A DNA stretch of 64,000 bases from JAEELC01 sp963621965. Lineage in GTDB: Bacteria; Bacillota_I; Bacilli_A; Acholeplasmatales; Anaeroplasmataceae. The stretch is from assembly GCA_963621965.1 (NCBI GenBank), contig CAVFGN010000004.1:8047-72046 (forward strand), in the 5' to 3' direction. Below the pieces are notes generated by a model, which saw only the letters and a list, made by a program, of their open reading frames with translations, was not told the origin of the DNA and searched no databases. Numbering within the stretch: the stretch's first letter is position 1; every line of letters begins with the position of its first letter. The translations under genes were made by a program, and so were the position numbers. Of this stretch, positions 9,210-17,733 are shown piece by piece.

Positions 9210-10465
9210 TAGGCATTATCCTTTTTATTAATTAAATCAATTACTTCGCGTGCTTCAAATCCTAAACTTGCTAAATCGATATCGCTATTTGGTGTAATTG
9301 TTAATATACGTGCATTTTCTACACAGAAATCAACCATCGGCTCATAGTCAAATGTTTCTTCATACTTTTGTGCTTGATAAATCTTAGGCGTTGTGGCTGG
9401 ATTTTTTGGAAGATAAACAGTACAACAATCTTCAAAAGGACGAATTGATGTTTCATATGTTTTAATTTTGTGTGCCAAATGAATAATATCAACCTTATCA
9501 GTTGTAACAAGTGGTCTAATTACTGGAATATTTGTAACACTATTAATTGTATTCATACTCATTAATGTTTGACTTGCGACTTGACCCACAGATTCGCCTG
9601 TTACAATACATAACGCTTTTCTCTTATGTGCCATTTTATCAGCAATTCTAAACATCATTCTACGCATTACTGTAATTTTATAAGAATCATCGACGTTATC
9701 AAGAAGCGCCATATGTAATTCTTTAAAAGGGATCATGATAAGTTTAATTTTATTGTGAGGAGAATATTTAGAAATAATCTTGCATAAATCTACAACTTTT
9801 TGACTTGATTCAATTGAAGTTAATGGCGTAGATTCAAAATGCAAGCACTCAATTTCAATACCTTGTTTCATTGCCAAGTATCCAGCAACAGGTGAATCAA
9901 GGCCTCCTGATAACATCAACAATCCTTTACCTGCTACACCTACAGGATATCCTCCCATAGCACGAATATCATTTAAAAATAAGAATACTCCTTCTTCTCG
10001 AATCTCTACGTGAAGTTCATTTTGTGGATTATGGATTTCTACTTTTAAATTTGGGAATTTGTTATCTGATAAAATATATCCAGCAACAATCTTAGATACT
10101 TCTAAACTTTCTAAAGGAAACTTCTTATCAGCACGGCGTGTTGAAACTTTAAAAGTGGTTTCACCCTTAATTTCTTCTTTTACTAACATAAGAGCTTTTT
10201 CTTTAATATCTTCTAAATCTTTGCTTGCAGTTAAAACTAAAGAATAACTTGATAAACCTGAAACTAAATCAAGGCGTTCAAGAACTAATTTATAATCCTC
10301 ATCAAGTAAATCAATATAAACTCTTTCATGAGCTTTAATAATTTTAACGTTTAATCCTTCCAATTTTGACTTGATTAAATTCATTTCTTTTTGAATAAAA
10401 TCTCTTTGATTTTTACCTTTTAGAGTTAAGTCTCCAAAACGAACTAATATTTGATTATATATCAT
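9209..10465 (-). CDS. thiI: tRNA 4-thiouridine synthetase ThiI
   Basis: At 418 residues it contains the ferredoxin-like N-terminal domain, the THUMP domain (about 60-165) and the PP-loop ATPase domain with the pyrophosphate loop SGGLDSP near residue 187. It ends without the rhodanese domain of the enterobacterial enzyme, as is usual in Firmicutes. It adenylates U8 of tRNA and accepts sulfur from a cysteine desulfurase. No desulfurase gene is nearby. The ATG is preceded by GAGGATTTATAT. It heads a two-gene unit with the SpoU methylase, pointing to a tRNA/rRNA modification operon. Confidence 0.96.
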   Translation of the reverse strand: MIYNQILVRFGDLTLKGKNQRDFIQKEMNLIKSKLEGLNVKIIKAHERVYIDLLDEDYKLVLERLDLVSGLSSYSLVLTASKDLEDIKEKALMLVKEEIKGETTFKVSTRRADKKFPLESLEVSKIVAGYILSDNKFPNLKVEIHNPQNELHVEIREEGVFLFLNDIRAMGGYPVGVAGKGLLMLSGGLDSPVAGYLAMKQGIEIECLHFESTPLTSIESSQKVVDLCKIISKYSPHNKIKLIMIPFKELHMALLDNVDDSYKITVMRRMMFRIADKMAHKRKALCIVTGESVGQVASQTLMSMNTINSVTNIPVIRPLVTTDKVDIIHLAHKIKTYETSIRPFEDCCTVYLPKNPATTPKIYQAQKYEETFDYEPMVDFCVENARILTITPNSDIDLASLGFEAREVIDLINKKDNA

Positions 10466-10561
10466 ATATAAATCCTCATTTCATACCTAAATATTTTATA
10501 TTAGTTAGAATATAAATGCAAATAAATTTAAAATTGTATATAATGATTAAGAGGTATATTT

Positions 10562-11020
10562 ATGACAAATTATAAAGAACTAAACTTAATCGCTAAAACT
10601 TATTTTCAAGATACTAAACATGAGATAAGTTTATTAAGTAATGCAAGTGCACTACTTAATTCTTACCTAGAAGATATTTCATGGGTTGGTTTCTATTTGC
10701 TTAAGAATAATGAGCTTATTTTAGGACCATTCCAAGGTAGAATCGCTTGCACAAATATAGAAATCGGTAAAGGAGTATGTGGAACTGCTATTCAAAAACT
10801 TGAGACACAAATTGTAGAAAATGTTCACAATTTTAAAGGCCATATCGCATGTGACTCGAGGTCTAATTCAGAGATTGTTATACCTATGTTTGTAAACAAT
10901 AAACCATACGGTGTTTTAGATATCGATTCCACCTCATTTTCTAGATTTACTAAAGTTGATGAAAAAGAACTTTCATTATTTTTAAGTGAAATAACAAAAG
11001 TTCTTGAATCTATTATTTAA
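10562..11020 (+). CDS. msrC: Free methionine-(R)-sulfoxide reductase (GAF domain)
   Basis: A 152-residue single GAF-domain protein with the full catalytic cysteine set of fRMsr: Cys63 in GRIACTNI, Cys73 in GKGVCGTA and Cys97 in GHIACDSRSNSEIVIP. It reduces free methionine-R-sulfoxide in the cytoplasm, an oxidative-damage repair function. Its own promoter is suggested by TATAAT at 10539-10544, and AGAGGT precedes the ATG. The stop overlaps the end of the convergent HAD gene by 8 bp. Confidence 0.95.
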   Translation: MTNYKELNLIAKTYFQDTKHEISLLSNASALLNSYLEDISWVGFYLLKNNELILGPFQGRIACTNIEIGKGVCGTAIQKLETQIVENVHNFKGHIACDSRSNSEIVIPMFVNNKPYGVLDIDSTSFSRFTKVDEKELSLFLSEITKVLESII

Positions 11021-11660
11021 TTAATTCGTTAAAGGAATAAATAAATTCATCAGCTAAATATTTTTTCTCTTCTCTTAAACTAACTTCCGTCTTATCATCT
11101 ATTGCAATAACGTAAAAACCGCCTAATTTAGCAGATTTTAAAGCGGCAGGAATATCTTCAATTACTGCAATATCACGCGGATTTATGTTTAACTTTGAAG
11201 CAATGTGAAGGTATATTTCAGGTGTTTGTTTGCTACCTCTGAATTCTTCTACATCGCATAAAAAGTCAAAATATTTTTCAATCTTGTGTCTTTTTAAACA
11301 AGGCATGTAGTATTCTTTAGAGTTAGCAGTCGCAATACACATCTTTATATTTAATTTTTTTAGATATTCTAGGTATTCTCTAGCACCATCTTTTAACTCT
11401 ATATTATTCTCATATTCATAGATGGCTAAATCATGCCATTCTTTTTTTATGTCCTCTTCAGTATCTTTAAAATTGTAAGTATCTTTAACAAACTTAGCAG
11501 CTTTAGTTAATCCAAGAGGTGCTATTAACTTGTTAAAGTTTTTTGGTACTTCCATACCTCTTCTTTTAAAGAAAAGTCTATCAACCTTGTCCCACATTGC
11601 GCACGAATCAAATAATGTTCCATCTAAATCAAATATTACAGCTTTAATATTATTATCCAT
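11013..11660 (-). CDS. HAD-superfamily hydrolase, beta-phosphoglucomutase/phosphatase-like
   Basis: The protein (215 residues from ATG 11660) has HAD motif I FDLDGTLFD near the N-terminus (Asp11, Asp13), motif II in CIATANS, a lysine in GSKQTPEIY and motif III IEDIPAALKSAKLGG. A helical cap lies between motifs I and II (subclass I), as in phosphoglycolate phosphatases and beta-phosphoglucomutases. The substrate is not predictable. An upstream TTG start (11672) is open, but GAGGT for the ATG lies inside that extension, so the shorter form is preferred. It ends in an 8-bp convergent overlap with the msrC-type gene. Confidence 0.9.
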   Translation of the reverse strand: MDNNIKAVIFDLDGTLFDSCAMWDKVDRLFFKRRGMEVPKNFNKLIAPLGLTKAAKFVKDTYNFKDTEEDIKKEWHDLAIYEYENNIELKDGAREYLEYLKKLNIKMCIATANSKEYYMPCLKRHKIEKYFDFLCDVEEFRGSKQTPEIYLHIASKLNINPRDIAVIEDIPAALKSAKLGGFYVIAIDDKTEVSLREEKKYLADEFIYSFNELIK

Positions 11661-11713
11661 ATAACCTCGCAAAATAAAGGCTCGAAGAATATGCCCAACA
11701 AAGCCCTTCTAAA

Positions 11714-13033
11714 TTATTTTTTTATAGTATCTTTTTCTACTTTGACGTCCTTTAGAACATCTTTCTTATCAATTTTAATATTTAAATTATCATTTTTCAA
11801 TTCATTAATTTCTTTATTTTGTGTATACATCTTTTCGCTCTTTAAATGTTTAATTAATTCTTTATAGTTATTCTCTAAGTTCATATCTAAATTATTTGCA
11901 GTTTTTATGAATAAATCATAATCCCACGTAGAATCCATGCCTTTTGTTATTTTTAATGCATCTTTAACTTCTTTTGCTTTAATATTGTATTTTCTAACTA
12001 AATTATTTTTAAAACTAGAAAGACATTTTTTCTCTTCACTATATTTTATAGGATGAAGTATTTTTTTCCATATACTTTGATTTTCGACCAATGCTTTAAG
12101 CGCATTATATTTTTGTCTACTTGAATTTAGCGCCTCATCTTTAGTTAGATTACCGTTTACTATATCATTCAAATTATTAGTATAGTGATTCATTAAAGAT
12201 AGCCTATCATCATATTTAAGATTTTTAGTTTGATTTTTATTATCAATCAATTCTTGTGCTTTAGGATCATACTCAAAACTTACCCCAAAAATCTCTTTTG
12301 TCATAGATTTATAAAAAGAAGTTTTAGAGTCGTAAAAATTATCTTTAATCTCTTTTTCAGTCAATATACCATGTTTGGTATTTACAGATTCATAAGCTAG
12401 ATATGAAATATAATTTGTAACAAACTTACTTATAACATCTTCATCATATACTCTATTTGCCATAATTTCTTTAAAATTTGAAGCAATGACATTAGAAAAG
12501 TTCCGATTTTCCGAATTAAAAATCTCATAGATTACATTGTCATATAATTTCTTGTCATTACGATTTTTATATGTATCATATAAGAATACATCATATCTTC
12601 CGCCTAATTTCATTACATTAGTTAAATAATTATTTCTTTCATCATTTAAATAATCTTCTCTATTAAATTTTAACTCTTCAAATTCTTCATTAGTCTTTTC
12701 TGTGTCAATAGATTCATCAATTACATCTTTAAAATCATCAAATTCTAGAATTCCATCATCCTCTACTTTGTCATCAATCACGTTTTTATTTAATTCTTCA
12801 TCCTCTTGTGATTGTTTTTCCATTGCTTCCATCACTTCAACAATTCCCATATTGTTAGCCTCTGCTAACGCCTTCATTCTTGGGAACATGTTAACAATTA
12901 AATCTAAATCATCTTTAGGGAGGGAATCAATATCTACTTTTGTAAAATGTGTGTAATATTCCATGAATATTTCATCAGTTTTTAATTCCTCTATATCATA
13001 TTTTAATTCTTCATTAATATCTTTTTCTTCCAT
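11714..13033 (-). CDS. Hypothetical acidic cytoplasmic protein
   Basis: I do not recognise this 439-residue protein. It has no signal peptide or membrane segment. The first 125 residues are strongly acidic (many Glu/Asp with DVIDESID-like runs). The middle (about 130-330) is helical and rich in Asn, Tyr and Lys. The last 40 residues are mixed charged. The ATG has AAGAGG at the right distance. It lies upstream of the HAD gene with only a weak hairpin between, so co-transcription is possible. Codon use resembles its neighbours. Confidence 0.75.
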   Translation of the reverse strand: MEEKDINEELKYDIEELKTDEIFMEYYTHFTKVDIDSLPKDDLDLIVNMFPRMKALAEANNMGIVEVMEAMEKQSQEDEELNKNVIDDKVEDDGILEFDDFKDVIDESIDTEKTNEEFEELKFNREDYLNDERNNYLTNVMKLGGRYDVFLYDTYKNRNDKKLYDNVIYEIFNSENRNFSNVIASNFKEIMANRVYDEDVISKFVTNYISYLAYESVNTKHGILTEKEIKDNFYDSKTSFYKSMTKEIFGVSFEYDPKAQELIDNKNQTKNLKYDDRLSLMNHYTNNLNDIVNGNLTKDEALNSSRQKYNALKALVENQSIWKKILHPIKYSEEKKCLSSFKNNLVRKYNIKAKEVKDALKITKGMDSTWDYDLFIKTANNLDMNLENNYKELIKHLKSEKMYTQNKEINELKNDNLNIKIDKKDVLKDVKVEKDTIKK

Positions 13034-13158
13034 AAAAATACCTCTTTATATTATTATTTTACAACACAATGTAGGACAAAAAAATATTATTTTAAAGTCA
13101 ATATAATAAAGCTATTTTACAATTAAAGGATTAAAAAAGTTTACAGAAAATGGTATTT
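13034..13158. other. Divergent spacer between the unknown gene and the rpsD promoter
   Basis: An A+T-rich spacer. It presumably carries the promoter of the unknown minus-strand gene (a TTGACT is visible on the minus strand near 13110), but no well-spaced -10 can be assigned. Confidence 0.4.
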
Positions 13159-13163
13159 TTCAT

Positions 13164-13192
13164 TTGACTTACCATATACATTAGTGTAAAAT
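13164..13192 (+). promoter_or_regulatory. rpsD promoter
   Basis: -35 TTGACT (13164-13169) and -10 TAAAAT (13187-13192) are separated by exactly 17 nt. This places the transcript start near 13199, giving a leader of about 160 nt before rpsD. Confidence 0.8.
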
Positions 13193-13199
13193 ATTTGAG

Positions 13200-13300
13200 C
13201 GAGTAAAAAGCAGAGTTTGAATTATTTATATAAATATCGATCCTATAAGGCACAAAGTAACCTTCTGCTTTAGGCGAAATGATGAGTCAACGATATCTAT
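13200..13300 (+). ncRNA. rpsD leader, probable S4-binding autoregulatory RNA
   Basis: The leader can form AAAGCAGA (13207-13214) with TCTGCTTT (13264-13271) and, interleaved with it, ATATCG (13234-13239) with CGATAT (13291-13296). Together these make a pseudoknot, and a small CCT/AGG hairpin (13242-13250) lies inside. Ribosomal protein S4 represses its own synthesis in Firmicutes through an rpsD leader structure. Position and pairing suggest the same here. The pairings are read by eye and no covariance model was run. Confidence 0.55.
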
Positions 13301-13358
13301 AAATGATTTAAATATTATTTCTTTTTATTCTAATATAGACATATAGGAGGATAAATTT

Positions 13359-13958
13359 ATGTCACGTTACACAGGACCAAGCTATAAAGTTTCACGTCGT
13401 CTTGGTTATTCAATTTCAGGAACTGGTAAAGAAATCGCTAAGAGAAACTTTGCACCAGGTCAACATGGTCACAACCAAACTAAATTAAAAGAATATGGTA
13501 TTCAACAACAAGAAAAGCAAAGAGTAAGATTCACTTATGGTATGTCTGAAAAGCAATTCCGTAAGGTATTTGATGAAGCTTCTCGTATGCAAGGACAAAC
13601 TGGTCCTAACTTCATGTGCTTACTTGAAAGAAGACTTGATAACATCGTTTATCGTTTAGGATTTGCAACAACTAGACAACAAGCTAGACAATTAGTTAAC
13701 CACGGACACATCCTAGTTGATGGTAAGAAGGTTGACATCGCTTCTTATAGATTAAAAGCTGGACAAACAGTTACAGTTAGTGCTAAGGCTAAGAACTTCG
13801 TTGTTGTTAAGAATGCTTTAGAAGCTGTTATTGCTAGACCTGAATATGTTTCATTTGATGCAAACACATTAGTTGGTACTCTAGTTAGAAACCCAGAACG
13901 TAATGAGTTCTTAACTGATATCAATGATCAATTAATCGTTGAATTCTACAACAGATAG
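13359..13958 (+). CDS. rpsD: 30S ribosomal protein S4
   Basis: At 199 residues it matches S4 along its length: an N-terminal segment with FAPGQHGHNQTK, the helical domain with LERRLDNIVYRLGFATTRQQARQLVNHGHILVDGKKV (S4 RNA-binding domain, about 90-150), and a C-terminal LTDINDQLIVEFYNR. It lacks the zinc-binding cysteines of some S4 paralogues. It is a primary 16S rRNA binder that starts 30S assembly and in many bacteria represses its own mRNA. AGGAGG precedes the ATG. It is monocistronic, ending at a strong terminator. Confidence 0.98.
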   Translation: MSRYTGPSYKVSRRLGYSISGTGKEIAKRNFAPGQHGHNQTKLKEYGIQQQEKQRVRFTYGMSEKQFRKVFDEASRMQGQTGPNFMCLLERRLDNIVYRLGFATTRQQARQLVNHGHILVDGKKVDIASYRLKAGQTVTVSAKAKNFVVVKNALEAVIARPEYVSFDANTLVGTLVRNPERNEFLTDINDQLIVEFYNR

Positions 13959-13960
13959 TA

Positions 13961-13992
13961 AAAAAAGAGATTCCGAAAGGAATCTTTTTTAT
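13961..13992. terminator. Bidirectional terminator of rpsD and the ABC permease
   Basis: The stem GATTCC / GGAATC with a GAAA loop is flanked by A-run and T-run, so it can stop transcription from both sides. Confidence 0.85.
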
Positions 13993-14729
13993 TTTTTTAT
14001 TTTTTTTGTAAGTGCAGTTATCAATAAGGATATAACTACGATTAGTATTGTATACGCATATATCAAAGTCATATCTATATTGTTTTGATATGCATTAAAT
14101 AACGTGCTACCAAGACTTTCATCTTTGCTATTTAAGTATTCACTCATAAGCAATACTTTAAATCCTAATCCTACACCTTCTACTAATAGCATTTTTATAT
14201 TATTTACATTTACTGGTAAATAAATTTTAAACAATATCTTCAAGTTTAATTTAGAATCAAGTTTATAAGCATCTATTATGTTTTTATCTGTACTTATAAA
14301 TCCTTGATATAATCCTTCATAAAACAATGGTATTAAAATTAAATTAGTTATGATATAAACTGATGTTTTATGCCCGAAGAGAATAATAAAAAGAATGCTT
14401 ATTGAAATTAAAGGAGTAGATCTAAATAGTACAATATACGGGTTAAATAAGTTATATAAAAAATTAAATTTATAAGCTAAATAAGATAATATAAGAGATA
14501 TTATAAAAGAAATTAATAAGCATATAATAAGAGTTCCTAAAGATATTAGTATAGCTTTATAAGTGCTGCTTTTGGCAAATAAGGTGAAAAAAGTATAAAC
14601 AATATGATTAGGATTTGGATAAACTAATTCATTATTTTTAGTTAAAAATAATATTAAAGACAATAGATAAATTAGAATTACTGAAAATATGTATGTAATT
14701 ACTTTAGAGATTGTAGTAGAATGCTTCAT
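13989..14729 (-). CDS. ABC transporter permease, SsuC/ThiX-like
   Basis: A binding-protein-dependent permease of 246 residues (from ATG 14729) with about six membrane segments. A loop (GLYQGFISTDKNIIDAYKLD followed by LPVNVNNIKMLLVEGVGLG) resembles the EAA motif that docks the ATPase. The upstream GTG start (14741) is rejected because it abuts the AGGAGG ribosome binding site used by the ATG. It overlaps the lipoprotein gene upstream by 26 nt. With that protein it forms an importer of the nitrate/sulfonate/thiamine-precursor class. No ATPase gene is adjacent. Confidence 0.88.
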   Translation of the reverse strand: MKHSTTISKVITYIFSVILIYLLSLILFLTKNNELVYPNPNHIVYTFFTLFAKSSTYKAILISLGTLIICLLISFIISLILSYLAYKFNFLYNLFNPYIVLFRSTPLISISILFIILFGHKTSVYIITNLILIPLFYEGLYQGFISTDKNIIDAYKLDSKLNLKILFKIYLPVNVNNIKMLLVEGVGLGFKVLLMSEYLNSKDESLGSTLFNAYQNNIDMTLIYAYTILIVVISLLITALTKKIKK

Positions 14730-15633
14730 CAGGTAATACACCTCCTATAAGACTTAGCGAATCTTTATAGGTATTTTCAAATATAGTCTTAACATCAGTT
14801 CCACTTATAAAATCAATATTTGATCCTCTAATTGCCTCTTTCATAATATAGTCATCCAAATCAAAATATCCTAATTTTTTAATTTTACTGTTTGTAGATG
14901 AAATATTTTCACTATTATTTAAATTAATGATGCTTTGTAAAACATCACTTGCAACTTCTTCTACAATGGTTTTATCAATATTTGATTTTACAAATAATCC
15001 CGCTTGCAAAAATCCGTTTTCGCTAAACTCTTTTTCTACGCTTATAGAATAAACATCAACACCTTTTGATTTTAATGTCTCTGTTAAAGCAGATTTTACA
15101 GGCTCGGCAAGTAAATATATTGCGTCCGTTGAATCAGCTAAAAATGCTGTTTTGTTAGTATTAACACTGTCATTGTATTTAATATTTGCTTCAATATTAT
15201 ATTTATTTAATACACTTAGTGAAACTATGTCATTTATCGTATTTTGACCAAATAGATATATGTCTTTATGATTAAAATCAGAAACACTTTCTATTTTATA
15301 TTTTGATACAAAATATAAATTTCCAAATGTTAATCCTGAGACAAGTTTATATGTATTTGATGCATTATATATTTGCGCTCCGATATTAACGGGCGAAACA
15401 ATAAAATCAAAACTTGATGATAAAAAAGCCGCCTTTACGTCTGTTGTATTAGATAATGTTTCAAAACTATACTTACTATCTGTATTATTTTTGGCGTCAT
15501 ATGCAATATCTAGCGTAGCTAAGGCCGGTGCACCAAGAGGAGATGCAATAGTTATGCTTCTTGTTGAAACTTTTTTACAAGAAGTAAATGTTATTAAAAT
15601 TAAGATAATTAAGGATAAAAATATTTTTTTCAT
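14704..15633 (-). CDS. ABC transporter substrate-binding lipoprotein (SsuA/ThiY/NMT1-like)
   Basis: The 309-residue precursor begins with a lipoprotein signal: MKK, a hydrophobic stretch and the lipobox FTSC with acylated Cys19. The mature part has the periplasmic-binding-protein type II fold seen in NMT1/SsuA proteins (ITIASPLGAPALATLDIAYD at the start, then a domain with FDFIVSPVNIGAQIYN). It captures a small organic ligand outside the membrane and hands it to the permease encoded next. The ligand is unknown. GAGGCA precedes the ATG. The missing ATPase may be shared with another transporter. Confidence 0.88.
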   Translation of the reverse strand: MKKIFLSLIILILITFTSCKKVSTRSITIASPLGAPALATLDIAYDAKNNTDSKYSFETLSNTTDVKAAFLSSSFDFIVSPVNIGAQIYNASNTYKLVSGLTFGNLYFVSKYKIESVSDFNHKDIYLFGQNTINDIVSLSVLNKYNIEANIKYNDSVNTNKTAFLADSTDAIYLLAEPVKSALTETLKSKGVDVYSISVEKEFSENGFLQAGLFVKSNIDKTIVEEVASDVLQSIINLNNSENISSTNSKIKKLGYFDLDDYIMKEAIRGSNIDFISGTDVKTIFENTYKDSLSLIGGVLPDEAFYYNL

Positions 15634-15724
15634 ATTGCCTCACAAAGATACATCTCTATTATAATTATTTTTTTCAATTTTAAAAATATTATGATATAAT
15701 TTTTATTATACGGAGGTAATTTTT

Positions 15725-16093
15725 ATGGAATTACACGAATCGCAAGAAATGTATTTAGAAACGATTTTACGTTTATCTCAAAAAAAAGAAGCAGTTCATT
15801 CAATAGATGTAGCAAACGAATTAGGCTTCTCACGTCCTAGTGTTTCTATAGCAATAAAGGCTTTAAAAGAAAACGGATATATTGAAGTTTTACCAAATCA
15901 AGCTCTTGTTTTAACATCTAAAGGCATGAATACAGCTAATAGCGTATTTGAAAAACATAAGGCTTTGACAAAATTATTAATTAGTTTTGGAGTAAGTGAA
16001 AATACAGCCGAAGAGGATGCTTGTAAGATTGAACATATAATAAGTGAAGAAACTTTCACAAAAATAAAGGAATATTTAAAAAATCATGAGTAA
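15725..16093 (+). CDS. DtxR/MntR-family metal-dependent transcriptional regulator (short form)
   Basis: This 122-residue protein has the DtxR winged helix (ESQEMYLETILRLS..., VANELGFSRPSVSIAIKALKENGYI as the HTH, about 25-50) and the start of the dimerisation/metal-binding domain with EEDACKIEHIIS (Glu-His pair as in MntR). It lacks the SH3-like third domain. The family senses Mn or Fe and represses metal uptake. Here it is divergent from the lipoprotein gene and overlaps the SpoU methylase start by 8 nt. A clear TATAAT and CGGAGG precede it. Its target operators are not identified. Confidence 0.85.
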   Translation: MELHESQEMYLETILRLSQKKEAVHSIDVANELGFSRPSVSIAIKALKENGYIEVLPNQALVLTSKGMNTANSVFEKHKALTKLLISFGVSENTAEEDACKIEHIISEETFTKIKEYLKNHE

Positions 16094-16871
16094 ACTTATT
16101 TCAAATAAGGATCCTAATTTTATTTTACTTAAAGAATTACTTAAAAATGGTAAAGAAAATTTAGTAGGAACTGATGATATTTCAGTTTTACGTTTAATCA
16201 AAAAATATCCTATTAAGTTAATTTCTTTATTTTATTCTAACGAGATTGAATACCATGATGATACTAAAAAAGATATTAAATTTTTAGAAGGTGTAGCAAA
16301 AGAATCCTATATAATTTCTAAAAAAAATATAGAATCTTTGAAACGTAAAGAAAACAGCGCAGGTGTATTTGGTATTATTGATATTTCTCTTAAAAACCTC
16401 GACGATTTAAAAGATTTAGATTTCTTAGTGGTTTGTGATGGCCTTGAGATACCTGGTAATTTAGGAACAATTTATAGAACATGCGACAGTGCAAAAGTCG
16501 GTGGAGTTATTCTAGTTGATACAATTACTAAACCTAATAATCCATCTTTAATATCTTCTTCTAGGGGTTGTAATTTATTAATTCCTACATCATCTGTAAC
16601 ATATGAAGAAGCACAAAAATGGTTATTAGATAATAACTATGATATATATTTAGGCGAACCTAATTTAGGAATGGATTATCAAAAGTACGACTACAATGGT
16701 AGAATTGCAATCGTTGTAGGTAATGAAAGATTTGGTATAAATTCAAAATGGTATGATAATAATCATAAAAAAGTATTTATTCCGATGTACGGATCAAATA
16801 ATTCTCTAAACGTTTCTGTTGCTTGTTCAATTTTAATATATGAAGCTTCAATGAAGAAAAATAATGCTTAG
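16086..16871 (+). CDS. TrmH/SpoU-family RNA 2'-O-methyltransferase (second copy)
   Basis: This 261-residue SPOUT protein has motif 1 DGLEIPGNLGTIYRTCDSAKV, motif 2 IAIVVGNERFGI and motif 3 LNVSVACSILIYEAS, plus an N-terminal substrate domain (about 1-110). It is clearly different from the enzyme at 8505-9209 in its N-terminal half. It resembles the TsnR/TrmH-like group that methylates 23S rRNA or tRNA riboses. The target cannot be assigned. It overlaps the DtxR-like gene by 8 nt and ends at a strong terminator, so the two form one transcript. Confidence 0.9.
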   Translation: MSKLISNKDPNFILLKELLKNGKENLVGTDDISVLRLIKKYPIKLISLFYSNEIEYHDDTKKDIKFLEGVAKESYIISKKNIESLKRKENSAGVFGIIDISLKNLDDLKDLDFLVVCDGLEIPGNLGTIYRTCDSAKVGGVILVDTITKPNNPSLISSSRGCNLLIPTSSVTYEEAQKWLLDNNYDIYLGEPNLGMDYQKYDYNGRIAIVVGNERFGINSKWYDNNHKKVFIPMYGSNNSLNVSVACSILIYEASMKKNNA

Positions 16872-16898
16872 TAATTTATACATTACTAAGCTTTTTTT
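16866..16898 (+). terminator. Terminator after the SpoU methylase
   Basis: The stem GCTTAGTAAT / ATTACTAAGC with a 6-nt loop is followed by seven T. It begins within the last codons of the gene. Confidence 0.88.
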
Positions 16899-16912
16899 AC
16901 ATAATTAACCAC

Positions 16913-16943
16913 AAAAAAGAAAACCCAAGATTTTACTCTTGAG
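16913..16943 (-). terminator. Terminator of the pgk-ptsH-tpiA unit
   Basis: On the minus strand the stem CTCAAGA / TCTTGGG with one G-T wobble is followed by a T-rich tract. It overlaps the tpiA stop. Confidence 0.7.
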
Positions 16944-17715
16944 TCTTACTTTCATTTAAATATTTAACAGCCATATCACAAATTGTAAGGAAATGATTAC
17001 TATCAAGACTTGCTCTTCCTAGTAATACTCCATCAACATTTTCTTGTCTAATAAGATTTTCGAAGTTTGTCTTATTAGCCGATCCTCCGTAGATAATACG
17101 TACTTGACTAGCAATCTCTTCTCCGTAGAATCTAGCTATGATATTTCTAATAAAACCACATTTTTCATTTGCGATTTCAGGGCTAGCAGCTTGACTAGCA
17201 CCTACCGCCCAAATAGGTTCATAAGCAATAATTAGTTTTGTAATATCTTCACTTGAGATATCTTTTAAAGCTAGTTTAACTTGAAGTCCTAAGATATAAT
17301 CTGTATCTTCGTGTTCGTATTGATCTTTAGTTTCACCAACACAAACAATAGGAATTATATCATGTTTTAAAGCGGTCTTAATTTTTAAATTTACATCAGT
17401 TTCAGTTTCACCGTTAAATAATCGGCGTTCACTATGTCCAATAATACAATATGTAACTGCAGTTGATTTTAGCATTGAAGCAGAAATTTCGCCTGTAAAT
17501 GCACCTTCTTCTTCATAGTGCATGTTTTGAGCGCCAATTCTCAAGTTTTCCCCTTCTCTGCGTGTTAAACATCTTAACAAAATGGCAGGAGCACAAATTA
17601 TTGTTTCAACCAAATTTTTGCTTGGAACCAGATCATTTACATCGTAAATAAAATGTATAGCCTCATCTCTGGTTTTATACATTTTCCAGTTTCCAGCTAC
17701 TATAGGCTTTCGCAT
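16933..17715 (-). CDS. tpiA: Triosephosphate isomerase
   Basis: The 260-residue TIM barrel has all catalytic landmarks: GNWKM with Lys11, IIGHSERR carrying the electrophilic histidine, AYEPIWAVG carrying the catalytic glutamate with the phosphate-gripping loop after it, and YGGSAN/GVLLGRASL for phosphate binding. It interconverts dihydroxyacetone phosphate and glyceraldehyde 3-phosphate. AGGAGGC precedes the ATG. It is the last gene of a pgk-HPr-tpiA unit. Confidence 0.98.
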   Translation of the reverse strand: MRKPIVAGNWKMYKTRDEAIHFIYDVNDLVPSKNLVETIICAPAILLRCLTRREGENLRIGAQNMHYEEEGAFTGEISASMLKSTAVTYCIIGHSERRLFNGETETDVNLKIKTALKHDIIPIVCVGETKDQYEHEDTDYILGLQVKLALKDISSEDITKLIIAYEPIWAVGASQAASPEIANEKCGFIRNIIARFYGEEIASQVRIIYGGSANKTNFENLIRQENVDGVLLGRASLDSNHFLTICDMAVKYLNESKTQE

Positions 17716-17733
17716 ATATAGCCTCCTTTTATT

